The notes under the pieces were generated by a model that worked only from the letters and a program-made list of their open reading frames with translations, ran no database searches and was not told where the DNA came from. From the NCBI GenBank assembly GCA_002715725.1, contig PAZU01000038.1, forward strand, positions 1 through 32,936: a DNA stretch of 32,936 bases. The letters are read 5' to 3'. Below are positions 15,700-23,832 of the stretch, one piece after another (positions within the stretch are counted from its first letter, which is position 1; every line of letters begins with the position of its first letter). This DNA comes from Methanobacteriota archaeon (GTDB lineage Archaea; Thermoplasmatota; Poseidoniia; Poseidoniales; Poseidoniaceae). Position numbers and translations under genes: made by a program.

Positions 15700-17868
15700 A
15701 TGTCGCAGGTCGCTGGCAATCCTGATATTGCAATCTTCTTTGGTTCTCAAACCGGTAATGCCGAGGAATTAGCAGCTAATACTGCTAAATTAGCAAAAAA
15801 AAGCGGCCTTAATCCAAAGATTTTCGATATGGATGGATTTGACCCATCCACCTTTTCTTCTCACAAAAGAGTCCTAATTATCACTTCAACTTGGGGTGAG
15901 GGCGATATGCCTGACAATGCAGAAGACCTTTGGATTGCAACTTGTGAATTAAATCCAAACCTAGCAGGTGTTAATTTCTCAGTCTGTGCAATTGGAGATA
16001 CTTCATATGACGAGTTCTGTAAAGCCGGGATTGATTGGGATGAAAAGTTTGTAGCATTAGGCGCATCTCGTGTTCACAATATACAATTGTGCGATGTAGA
16101 ATATGAGCCGGAATGGAAGAAATGGGCTGATGCTGTAATTCCATTGATGGCAGCAGTTGATGGTGGCGAGTCTACAGAATCAGCAGATATCGTCGAAGAG
16201 ACTGCAGTTGTTTCAAGCGAATCGGAAAATGTAGTAAGTGCAGATGCAGGTGAATTATCAGGACTATTATCTGGCGACCGCAGTATAGCAATCTTCTTCG
16301 GTTCTCAAACCGGAAACGCTGCAGGGCTAGCAGAGAAGACAGCAAAGATGGCTGCTAATTATGGCCTTGAGCCAACAGTTATTGACATGGATGGTTATGA
16401 CCCAGCAGCGTTCTCCTCTCACAAAAGAATTCTAATCATAACCTCTACATGGGGTGAAGGAGAGATGCCTGATAATGCGGATGCTCTTTGGAATGCAACT
16501 GTTGCAAGCAATCCTCCTTTGGCCAATGTCCACTTCTCAGTCTGTGCAATTGGGGACACTTCATACGACGAGTACTGTAAGGCAGGTCTTGATTGGGATG
16601 AGAAATTCAAGGCATTGGGCGCCACTTGCATAGAGGAAATAAAACTCTGCGATGTAGATTTCGAACCTCCATGGTTGGAGTGGGCGCCACTTGCACTTTC
16701 CAAGATCGCTTGTGTTGATTCTTCAGGAACTTTCCAAGAGGGATTACTAGAGGCTATGATTGCATACGGTTCTGGTGAGGAAGAAGAAGCAGATACTGGC
16801 GATTTCACTCCAGGTCAGATAGTACAGGCTGACCTTTCTATCACAATGCGTATTTTCCGCTACAACCCAACATTGGCACAATCTGGTTTCGATACAGTAG
16901 CAGTAGCACTCCCTGGGCACGCTTCAATTGAGGATGCACTGGTCGCAATCAAGAGAGAAGTAGATGGTTCACTAACCTTCAGGAGCGGTTCTATTGCAGG
17001 GCAGGACCCGCTTACAGGAATCAAAGCAAATGGTAGAATTTTGCCTGCAGACACCACTCGAATTTGTGACATTGTTTCTGATGGAGACACTCTAACAATC
17101 GAGCCAGTACCTGGGTACGACGTTCTAAAAGATCTGATGGTCTCTTATGACCGATATGACACTGTTCGAGCTGAATCAAAACCTTGGATGGACGCAGACC
17201 CACGCCAAGGTGAGAGGTTAGTTTCCGGAGCAGCAATGGGTACAATGACTTCTGCAGAAGCAACTCACTTGCATACATTAGCAGATGTTGGTTCACTTCA
17301 ACTGGTTAATGCAATGTCCGACACATATGATGTCGATGAAGAATATTCGGGACCAGGAATTGCATTACAAAGATGGGTTAGAAGCCAAGACCCTCGTTCA
17401 GGCGAAGGACATGTTAAGCAGATGTTTGAACTAATGCAGAGAAAGGGTGGTGTTTGGGATGAAGCAGATATTTCCTCAATCCAGAGGCATGGAATCGATG
17501 GCTCACAGGCAGCAGATTCTCTTTATGATGCAAGGGCTAGGCTGTTGGCTGAATACAAATTCACTGGTCGCAGCGGCAGGTTGGTCAAACATTATTCCCG
17601 TTCAGTAAAGATGTCAGGAAATGTCAATGAGACCACTCTATACCGCTCAGTGCTTGGCCCTCTAGGTCTTGGTTCTAACATCATGAATGGTGTCTCTTTG
17701 CGAATGATGCTTGGATTTACTAGAAATGGCGGTCCGATGATGCGTGGATTCCAAGGTATGCTTGTGCCTCCAGCAGGAATTGGTAAGATTCCAAATATGT
17801 TCAATGGCAAGGTTGCCAATCATCACGAAGTCGTTGCAATATTCAACGAGTTAGATAGCAGATTTTGA
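15700..17868 (+). CDS. Tandem flavodoxin domains fused to a cysteine-less SdhB/TfrB-like domain
   Basis: 722 residues in three parts. Two flavodoxin domains (about 7-150 and 193-336) of the sulfite/cytochrome P450 reductase type each keep the FMN phosphate loop SQTGNA, the STWGEG(D/E)MPDNA loop and AIGDTSYDE(F/Y)CKAG. Residues about 380-635 follow the scaffold of succinate dehydrogenase/fumarate reductase iron-sulfur subunits: the DGSLTFR...NGR..PADTT region, IEPVPGYDVLKDL..., KPWM, GPGIALQRWVRSQDPR, GGVW. All expected cluster cysteines are replaced: the [2Fe-2S] set within 427-453, the first cluster motif near 523-538 and the second near 587-606. Only C456 is nearby, at a non-ligand position. 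No flavoprotein SdhA is adjacent. The HdrB-like gene follows, coupled by a Shine-Dalgarno site on this gene's stop codon. The function is unknown. Confidence 0.8.
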   Translation: MSQVAGNPDIAIFFGSQTGNAEELAANTAKLAKKSGLNPKIFDMDGFDPSTFSSHKRVLIITSTWGEGDMPDNAEDLWIATCELNPNLAGVNFSVCAIGDTSYDEFCKAGIDWDEKFVALGASRVHNIQLCDVEYEPEWKKWADAVIPLMAAVDGGESTESADIVEETAVVSSESENVVSADAGELSGLLSGDRSIAIFFGSQTGNAAGLAEKTAKMAANYGLEPTVIDMDGYDPAAFSSHKRILIITSTWGEGEMPDNADALWNATVASNPPLANVHFSVCAIGDTSYDEYCKAGLDWDEKFKALGATCIEEIKLCDVDFEPPWLEWAPLALSKIACVDSSGTFQEGLLEAMIAYGSGEEEEADTGDFTPGQIVQADLSITMRIFRYNPTLAQSGFDTVAVALPGHASIEDALVAIKREVDGSLTFRSGSIAGQDPLTGIKANGRILPADTTRICDIVSDGDTLTIEPVPGYDVLKDLMVSYDRYDTVRAESKPWMDADPRQGERLVSGAAMGTMTSAEATHLHTLADVGSLQLVNAMSDTYDVDEEYSGPGIALQRWVRSQDPRSGEGHVKQMFELMQRKGGVWDEADISSIQRHGIDGSQAADSLYDARARLLAEYKFTGRSGRLVKHYSRSVKMSGNVNETTLYRSVLGPLGLGSNIMNGVSLRMMLGFTRNGGPMMRGFQGMLVPPAGIGKIPNMFNGKVANHHEVVAIFNELDSRF

Positions 17869-17874
17869 GGTGAT
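17867..17874 (+). promoter_or_regulatory. Shine-Dalgarno site setting the HdrB-like start
   Basis: GAGGTGAT begins inside the TGA stop of the flavodoxin fusion gene and ends four bases before ATG 17879. It favours that ATG over the in-frame GTG at 17870, which lies within the site itself. Confidence 0.75.
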
Positions 17875-17878
17875 TGTA

Positions 17879-18739
17879 ATGGTGAAGTATTCGTATTTTC
17901 CGGGAAATGTTGCACGCCAATCTTCTTCAGAGGTTGAAGATACAATTCAGCCACTATGTAAAACTCTAGGGATTGAGTTGATCGAGATTGTAGGCTATAA
18001 CAGCGACGGCGGCAATATCATCAAGCAAGGTAACAGAGACCTCCAACTTGCACTAAATGCCAGAAACATTGCATTAGCTGAGAAGAATGGTCATCCGATA
18101 ATTACTGCTTGTGCTTCAGCCCAAGGAATTCTACACGAGGCTCTAGAGACCTTCAGAAATGACCCAATCGCTCTTGCCAATGCAAACACTGTTCTGTCCA
18201 AGATATCTGGCATGTCTGCTAAAGCAGATGAAATTACGACCAATCATCTACTGCATGTGTTGGTTGATGAAATTGGATTGGAGAAAGTCGAAAAAGCGGT
18301 CATAAACCCACTAAACATGGATGTCGCTTGCTATTACGGGCCACACATGCAGCAAGCTGGTGCTTGTGGGGGAGATGATGCATGGAATCCAAATTACATG
18401 GAGAAGTTAATCACTGCTCTAGGTGGAAGACCAGTAGAATACAAGACCAAGACATCTAGCGTAGGGAATCCTTCCTTGCTCTCCTTGGGAGACTCGGTAA
18501 TGAAAATGACTGCAAGAGTGCTAAATGATGCAAAGAGAGCAGGAGCTCAAATTATTGTCAGCGCTTGTACTCAATCACATTCTAATCTTGATTCTTATCA
18601 AGGTAAAGCAGGCCGAGTTGCTAGCAAAGATACTAACATTCCAGCTGTTAATCTGACAGAAATTATCTCTTTTGCTTTGGGTCACTTCCCTGACAGATTT
18701 GCTCAGTTGAAAACCCGTGCAATATTGATTGGTTCTTGA
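17879..18739 (+). CDS. HdrB/SdhE-like protein with most CCG-motif cysteines lost
   Basis: 286 residues with the full-length outline of heterodisulfide reductase subunit B and of the CCG-domain subunits of type-E succinate dehydrogenases. Recognisable segments are YSYFPGN at the N-terminus, LGIELIEIVGYNSDGG, ITACASAQGIL, YYGPHMQ, ALGGRPVEYKTKTSSVGN and VSACTQSHSNLD. In HdrB these positions carry two CX(31-39)CCGX(33-39)CXXC motifs binding noncubane [4Fe-4S] clusters. Here the ten ligand positions read N10, S42, D43, C78, A81, P155, S193, S194, C230 and S233, so only C78 and C230 remain. Canonical cluster binding is therefore not expected. The partner is probably the flavodoxin-SdhB-like protein encoded just upstream. 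The stop abuts the convergent Hef gene. Confidence 0.8.
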   Translation: MVKYSYFPGNVARQSSSEVEDTIQPLCKTLGIELIEIVGYNSDGGNIIKQGNRDLQLALNARNIALAEKNGHPIITACASAQGILHEALETFRNDPIALANANTVLSKISGMSAKADEITTNHLLHVLVDEIGLEKVEKAVINPLNMDVACYYGPHMQQAGACGGDDAWNPNYMEKLITALGGRPVEYKTKTSSVGNPSLLSLGDSVMKMTARVLNDAKRAGAQIIVSACTQSHSNLDSYQGKAGRVASKDTNIPAVNLTEIISFALGHFPDRFAQLKTRAILIGS

Positions 18740-21310
18740 TTACCCGTGCAAGAATTTGAACAGATCCTTTGCTTGTATTGAAGAAACCCCTTCAATTTGA
18801 GTTAGTTGTTGCTCACTCAAAGCACAAAGACCCATAATGTCCTTGGCTACAGCCATTATTCGTTTCGCTGTAACATTACCAATACCTGGTAATTCTGCAA
18901 TAAGTTTGACACGCTTTTCCAACACTTCATCCTTCCACTTTTTTGACAAAACACCCTCTTCATTTTCACCGCCAATAATTGACATTATTTCTGCAGAAGC
19001 AGCTTGAATTGCTGATTTTTCAGCATCATTTGATTTCTTTCGTGAATGATTGATTAGCAAATCCAAAACTCTTGCTTCTCTTTTGGCTACAATAGATATG
19101 AATCTTGCAGTTTGTTCAGGCGAACCAGTCATCAAAACTGGTAACCCAAGGTCGAGTGTTACCCATGCCATTGCTCCATGTACTGCATTAGGATGTACTC
19201 TTTCTGTTTCCAATGATTCCACAATCAGCAAAGGCCTCGGTGCTGCAGCATGTAATCTACGTGCTTGATGAATCAATCTTCCATCTATCAAAGAATCTAC
19301 CAAATCTCTAGCAGTCTTCCTTTCGATTAATACTCTATCAGAGATTCTGATGTCACCAACTGTAAGATTCTCGAAACTAATTTCGTGACCGTGCAATTTG
19401 AGCATTGCAGGTAACGTCGAATTCGCTTCACGGTGATCTATTGTAATCATCGAATGAATTTCATTTTGAAGGCTATTTGCTAGTACTTCGGCCTGTGCGG
19501 CGGCTGATGCCTTAGATTCCTCATCTCTTGAATGGGGATTAGTGCCATCTAGAACAGGTTTCCACCATTTTTGTTCGTTTTGGTTTTTTTGCTCATTCGA
19601 GAATTCAGCGAGGGACTTTTGTGCCCTAGGTCTATTGGTTAAGGGTGCAGCGCTTTTCTTCTCTTCTTTTGTTTGAATTTGTTTAGGCTCTATAATCTCC
19701 TTTTCTCTGTACAACCTTTTCTCTTCCGATTCAATGAATGAATCAATATCCTTTCCATCTACGCTAAAATCTCCTAATACATCTGATATTGGAGCAGCTC
19801 TTTTTGGTAATCGAGATTGTTTTTGTAATGATTCAAGAGTTCTATACATCGCTTGCTCACGCTTTAGTGAAGCCTGCTGTACATACTCGTCACGAGTACC
19901 CTTAGCAATCAGAATATGAACATCTCCATCTCTTTGCCTAGCCGTTCTTCCTCTTCGCTGTATGGCTCTGATTGCACTAGGGACAGGCTCGTACAAAATC
20001 ACACTATCAGCTGCCGGGACATCGAGTCCTTCTTCGCCTACACTTGTAGCGACTAGAACATTGATTTCGCCTTCTTTGAATCTCTGTAATTGGGCGATTT
20101 GTTCCTTTTGTTTCATCCCTAGTTGACTTCCTTTGCTGGCTTGACCAACAAATCTTCCAGGTCTAATTTCTGATTCGTTTTCAAGTATCTCAAGCAGATT
20201 ATCTACAGTGTCTCTGTATTCGGTGAATACGATTACCTTTCCATTATTCTTCAGACCATCTCTAACCAATTTTACAACTAGTGAAGGTTTAGGATGAAAC
20301 TCTGTCTCTTCCACCCTTTCTCTTAGTAAACTTGCTACTGGTGGCAATGATAGGAATCTCTTAGTCTTACGGTCCTTATCCAATTTAGCCCTTTGAAGAT
20401 ACTTTTTTGCACACTTCAAACCTTGTGTGTCGAGCAAATCCAGAAGCCTATGCAATCTGCGGATGTCACCAATTCTCTTGGCCGCATCGTATCCTCTAGC
20501 ATCACCTCTGCCTATCGCAGCACTAGCCCTGCGTTGTGCTTCTTCAATTGCTGCTGTTGTTATTCGTCCTGAGCGAATCAAGAAACCAGACCTTATCAAA
20601 AACTCAGCCTCTTCAGCCTCTAAAATCCTTAACGGCCTGATAATTTCGTGAAGTTCTTCAGGAATATTCAACTCATGTTTTGTTATATCCATCGATGTAA
20701 TGTATGGCTGTACCAAGTCATCCTGCCTTTTGGTTACATGAAGTCTCTCGATTCCAAGCCTTTGAATAACTTCCAAAACCTTGCCAGCCTTAACTCCAGG
20801 CGATGCTGTTGCGGCTAATACTAGTGCATTCGATGATGCTTCAAGATACATGTCTCCTAGTTGCGCCATCGAATCCGAACCTGTTGCATGATGTGCTTCA
20901 TCTACGATCAATAGGTCAATGTTTGATAGTAATATTCTGCCGCTTCTAGCATCATTACGAATTACATGAGGCGTTGCCATCACGATTTTTGCATCACCCC
21001 ATATCTTCTCTCTTTTTGCAGGCCTGTCTTGCCCTGTTAGGGTAACAATCTTTTCAGAATCTATGTTTATGAAATCTTTAGCCATTCTAGCTTGTTGTGC
21101 TACTAGACCTGTAGTTGGGGCCACAAGTACAATTTTCCCATCACCGTCCAATGCATTGGCCATAGCCATCCATTGCACAGCAGTCTTCCCTAGCCCAGTA
21201 GGCATTACGAGTAATGTAGAACCAGAAATCGCTTGCTTTGCAGCAAGTAATTGGTATGCTCTCGCCTCTACTCCTTCGCTAAGGCGAGGGTGAGACAGCA
21301 TAGGCGTCAT
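18740..21310 (-). CDS. hef: Hef-type helicase/XPF-family structure-specific nuclease
   Basis: An 856-residue protein with both halves of archaeal Hef. The N-terminal superfamily 2 helicase has a Walker A motif PTGLGKT (37-43), DEAH (137-140), TAS (168-170) and a C-terminal motif VI region AIQRRGRTARQRDGD. After a charged linker comes the ERCC4 nuclease domain, with IDHRE at 624-628 and the catalytic ERKTARD at 663-669, then two helix-hairpin-helix motifs (LPGIGNVTAKRI near 807-818 and IEGVSSIQAKDL near 839-850). Family members unwind and cut stalled replication forks and branched DNA. All key motifs are present, so it should be active. Its 3' end touches the HdrB-like gene, and 338 bases of non-coding sequence separate its start from the ribosomal operon. 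Confidence 0.95.
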   Translation of the reverse strand: MTPMLSHPRLSEGVEARAYQLLAAKQAISGSTLLVMPTGLGKTAVQWMAMANALDGDGKIVLVAPTTGLVAQQARMAKDFINIDSEKIVTLTGQDRPAKREKIWGDAKIVMATPHVIRNDARSGRILLSNIDLLIVDEAHHATGSDSMAQLGDMYLEASSNALVLAATASPGVKAGKVLEVIQRLGIERLHVTKRQDDLVQPYITSMDITKHELNIPEELHEIIRPLRILEAEEAEFLIRSGFLIRSGRITTAAIEEAQRRASAAIGRGDARGYDAAKRIGDIRRLHRLLDLLDTQGLKCAKKYLQRAKLDKDRKTKRFLSLPPVASLLRERVEETEFHPKPSLVVKLVRDGLKNNGKVIVFTEYRDTVDNLLEILENESEIRPGRFVGQASKGSQLGMKQKEQIAQLQRFKEGEINVLVATSVGEEGLDVPAADSVILYEPVPSAIRAIQRRGRTARQRDGDVHILIAKGTRDEYVQQASLKREQAMYRTLESLQKQSRLPKRAAPISDVLGDFSVDGKDIDSFIESEEKRLYREKEIIEPKQIQTKEEKKSAAPLTNRPRAQKSLAEFSNEQKNQNEQKWWKPVLDGTNPHSRDEESKASAAAQAEVLANSLQNEIHSMITIDHREANSTLPAMLKLHGHEISFENLTVGDIRISDRVLIERKTARDLVDSLIDGRLIHQARRLHAAAPRPLLIVESLETERVHPNAVHGAMAWVTLDLGLPVLMTGSPEQTARFISIVAKREARVLDLLINHSRKKSNDAEKSAIQAASAEIMSIIGGENEEGVLSKKWKDEVLEKRVKLIAELPGIGNVTAKRIMAVAKDIMGLCALSEQQLTQIEGVSSIQAKDLFKFLHG

Positions 21311-21648
21311 ACCAAGAGTTTGAGAGGCGGGGGGTCAAGAGGATTTGCATTAGAGTTTGGTCTAGAATTAATCTAAAATGATAATGCTTGAATACTACCA
21401 ATTTACATCGAAGTCTAGCGTTCTCGTACATCGTTCTAAACCGAACCACTCAAATAGGGGAGGTAAGTCGGCAACCTGCTCGATAGGCGAGTGGCCAGAC
21501 ACTGTGGGCAATGCACAGCACCCCATTACTGCCGGTCCCAATTGTGGACTGGAAGCCGGTGTCACGGCAACTCCCTAGCCTTGACAGCCTCTGTATGCCC
21601 CTTATCGGGGGGCCAATGCGGAGTAACAAAACATAGGAGGCCGAACAT
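21311..21648 (+). promoter_or_regulatory. Intergenic region: promoters and leader of the ribosomal operon
   Basis: 338 bases between divergent Hef and uL3 with no convincing protein gene. The left third is AT-rich (TTAATCTAAAATGATAAT near 21368-21386 could hold the operon promoter). The middle is the GC-rich structured segment described separately. GCCCC (21597-21601) and GGGGC (21609-21613) can form a hairpin shortly before the AGGAGG Shine-Dalgarno site (about 21635-21640) of uL3. Confidence 0.6.
21455..21577 (+). ncRNA. Candidate structured RNA upstream of the ribosomal operon
   Basis: About 123 nt that fold by eye into a closed multi-hairpin. The outer stem TAGGGGAG/CTCCCTA (21455-21462 with 21571-21577, one bulged G) encloses CTCG/CGAG (21479-21491), CTGTG/CACAG (21502-21518), CCGGTCC/GGACTGG (21532-21552, 7 bp with one G-T pair, loop CAATTGT) and GCCG/CGGC (21555-21568). 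It is GC-rich against AT-rich flanks. It does not contain 5S rRNA or SRP RNA hallmarks. It may be an mRNA leader that binds a ribosomal protein or ligand, or an independent ncRNA. Confidence 0.5.
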
Positions 21649-22674
21649 ATGGCAAAGAGAAGTCACCCAAGACGTGGAAGTATGGCGTTTAGCCCGCGTA
21701 AGCGGTCCGCACGCCATTTTGGACATGTTAAGTCGTGGCCAGAAACCGATGCGAGCGAGGTCCGTGTACAAGGATTCGCCGGCTGGAAAGCCGGCATGAC
21801 CCACGTCATGGCTCGTGATCTAAACCCTAGATCGAACAGCGCAGGTCAGGAGGTTAGAATTCCTGTTACTGTTGTAGAAGTACCGAAGATGAGAGTACTT
21901 GGTGTTCGTGGATACAAAATGACACCTTACGGTAAACAAGCTGCTGGTGAGGCTTGGGTAGATTCAGAACAAATTTCTGAAGCATTCCCTCAACTATTCC
22001 GCAGAATGCACAACAATGCAATGAAAGTTCACGACTCAGACAAGCACTTAGAGGCTTTAGGAGAAGCAGATTTAGTTGAAGTAAGAATCATTGCTGCTAC
22101 TCAACCACATTCAATCACTGGAACTCCTTCCAAGACTCCTGAAGTAATGGAACTTGGACTAGTTGGTGGCGACTCCGCTGCTAAATTAGAGTGGGCAAAA
22201 GAAAACCTTGGCCAGGAAATTTCCATTGGTGACGTATTCGAAGAAGGCGTCTTTGTAGATGCAATCGGTGTTACCAAGGGATATGGTTGGCAAGGTGTAA
22301 TCAGGAGATTTGGCGGTAAGTTGCAATCTCACAAGAACTCAAAGAAGCGCCGACAACATGGAAACATGGGTGACTTCGGAACCGGATATGTTCGAAAGAC
22401 AATCCGTCAAGGTGGTCAGACTGGATATCACCAGCGCACAGAATACAACAAGAGAATTCTTTCAATCGCATCTGCAGAAGACAAGGCAATTACTCCATCA
22501 GGAGGATTCCTACACTATGGTGAGGTCAACTCAGATTACGTATTGGTTAAGGGTAGCCTTCCAGGTCCAGCAAAGCGTTTGGTTAGATTCCGTGACGCAA
22601 CACGTGGATCTGACAAAGCAACTCACCCATACGAGATAACTTACGTTAGTACATCTAGCAAGCAGGGGGTCTGA
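21649..22674 (+). CDS. rpl3: Ribosomal protein uL3
   Basis: 341 residues, the usual archaeal length. It starts with MAKRSHPRRGSMAFSPRKR and contains the characteristic FAGWKAGMTH and the GVTKGYGWQGVIRRFGGK / RRQHGNMGDFGTGYVRKT extension that reaches the peptidyl transferase centre. It is an early-assembly 23S rRNA-binding protein. It is the first gene of the ribosomal operon in this window, with a strong AGGAGG site nine bases before the ATG. uL4 starts two bases after its stop. Confidence 0.98.
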   Translation: MAKRSHPRRGSMAFSPRKRSARHFGHVKSWPETDASEVRVQGFAGWKAGMTHVMARDLNPRSNSAGQEVRIPVTVVEVPKMRVLGVRGYKMTPYGKQAAGEAWVDSEQISEAFPQLFRRMHNNAMKVHDSDKHLEALGEADLVEVRIIAATQPHSITGTPSKTPEVMELGLVGGDSAAKLEWAKENLGQEISIGDVFEEGVFVDAIGVTKGYGWQGVIRRFGGKLQSHKNSKKRRQHGNMGDFGTGYVRKTIRQGGQTGYHQRTEYNKRILSIASAEDKAITPSGGFLHYGEVNSDYVLVKGSLPGPAKRLVRFRDATRGSDKATHPYEITYVSTSSKQGV

Positions 22675-22676
22675 AG

Positions 22677-23546
22677 ATGAAGGTAGCAGTACACAACATC
22701 ATCAACAACATCGAGCAAGATGAACTCGATGCAGGTCGCCTTCAGGAAGTATACGATATCGATGTCGAATTAGGCAAGAAAGTTTCACTTCCAGAATCAT
22801 TCAATTCAGAAATCAGGTCTGATTTAGTTAAACTTGCAGTAGCAAGTGCTCGTGCAAACCGCCGACAAGCATACGGTTCCAACCCACATGTTGGAAAGCG
22901 CAAGCCAATGAGCGGTATGAAGCACTCCGTCGAATGGTGGGGTAAGGGTCGTGGTGTATCCAGAATCATGAGAAGAACTGGTCAGCGCCGTGGTGCTCAG
23001 AGTCCACACACACTTGGTGGTCGCCGTGCTCACGGACCTAAGGTCGAGAAGGACTGGTCTCGAAAACTAAACCGCAACGAGCGCAGACTAGCACGCAATT
23101 CCGCACTAGCTGCAACGACAAACGTCGATATGGTTTCCAACCGTGGACACCGATTCGCTGAAGAAATTTCATCCCTGCCTATCGTTCTAGGAGACTATTC
23201 TGAGAATGGCGAAAAGATTGACATTGAGGCTTTCAACCTAAACGGTGGAACTCGCAAGGTCAACGCAATATTCGAGGCACTTGGCCTAGGCGATGACCTA
23301 CGCCGTGCTCGTGAAGGCCGCAAGATTCGTGCAGGTAAGGCAACAATGCGTGGAAGAGTCCACAAGACACCTAAGAGTGTACTACTAGTTGTTGCTAGCA
23401 AGGATGGCCTAGCAAAGGCTGCAAGAAATCTTCCAGGTGTTGATGTTGTTGCCGCTAAGGACCTTTCCGCAGAGCATCTAGCTCCAGGTGGAGATCTAGG
23501 TCGTCTAACTGTCTTTACCAAGGCAGCAGTGGAGGCACTGAACTGA
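22677..23546 (+). CDS. rpl4: Ribosomal protein uL4
   Basis: 289 residues of the archaeal/eukaryotic uL4 type, longer than the bacterial form. It contains the long basic loop GKRKPMSGMKHSVEWWGKGRG...RRTGQRRGAQSPHTLGGRRAHGPK that lines the peptide exit tunnel, and the core RKLNRNERRLARNSALAATT. The start ATG overlaps the region just after the uL3 stop, so the two are translated as a coupled pair. uL23 begins 13 bases after the stop. Confidence 0.98.
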   Translation: MKVAVHNIINNIEQDELDAGRLQEVYDIDVELGKKVSLPESFNSEIRSDLVKLAVASARANRRQAYGSNPHVGKRKPMSGMKHSVEWWGKGRGVSRIMRRTGQRRGAQSPHTLGGRRAHGPKVEKDWSRKLNRNERRLARNSALAATTNVDMVSNRGHRFAEEISSLPIVLGDYSENGEKIDIEAFNLNGGTRKVNAIFEALGLGDDLRRAREGRKIRAGKATMRGRVHKTPKSVLLVVASKDGLAKAARNLPGVDVVAAKDLSAEHLAPGGDLGRLTVFTKAAVEALN

Positions 23547-23559
23547 GGAGGTGTGATGA

Positions 23560-23820
23560 ATGGTAAATCCGTATGATGTAATTATGTTACCTTGGATTAC
23601 AGAGAAGGCAATGGAAGCTAGAACTTCCGGCAACCGTCTGGAATTCATTGTACGCCGAAGTGCTACTAAGGCTGATATCGCTGCTGCGGTTGAAGCATTG
23701 TTCGATGCAGAGGTTGCGAAAGTCAATGTTCGCAACACTAAGAACGGAAAGCTAGCAAGTGTCAAACTTGCTGAAGGCTACTATGCAGATGAGGCTGCAA
23801 TGCGTCTTGGCGCATTCTGA
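23560..23820 (+). CDS. rpl23: Ribosomal protein uL23
   Basis: 86 residues, the normal archaeal length, with PWITEKAMEA at the N-terminus and the conserved KVNVRNTKNGKLASVKL region. It binds 23S rRNA at the exit-tunnel mouth, where signal recognition particle docks. The ATG is set by GAGGAGGTG about ten bases upstream. Confidence 0.97.
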   Translation: MVNPYDVIMLPWITEKAMEARTSGNRLEFIVRRSATKADIAAAVEALFDAEVAKVNVRNTKNGKLASVKLAEGYYADEAAMRLGAF

Positions 23821-23832
23821 TGAGGTGATAAT

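Noticed and set aside
15700-18739. The cysteine losses as pseudogene decay or sequencing error
   Set aside because: Both frames are full length, have good ribosome binding sites, and keep all scaffold motifs; the changes fall selectively on cluster ligands in two separate proteins.
21455-21577. The structured segment as 5S rRNA
   Set aside because: The length is right, but the conserved CCCAUCCCGAAC-type loop and other 5S landmarks are absent and the helices do not fit the three-way 5S fold.
21378-21799. Overlapping open frames through the region upstream of uL3
   Set aside because: They cover the base-paired leader and the uL3 N-terminus in another frame, have no ribosome binding site, and encode low-quality sequence.
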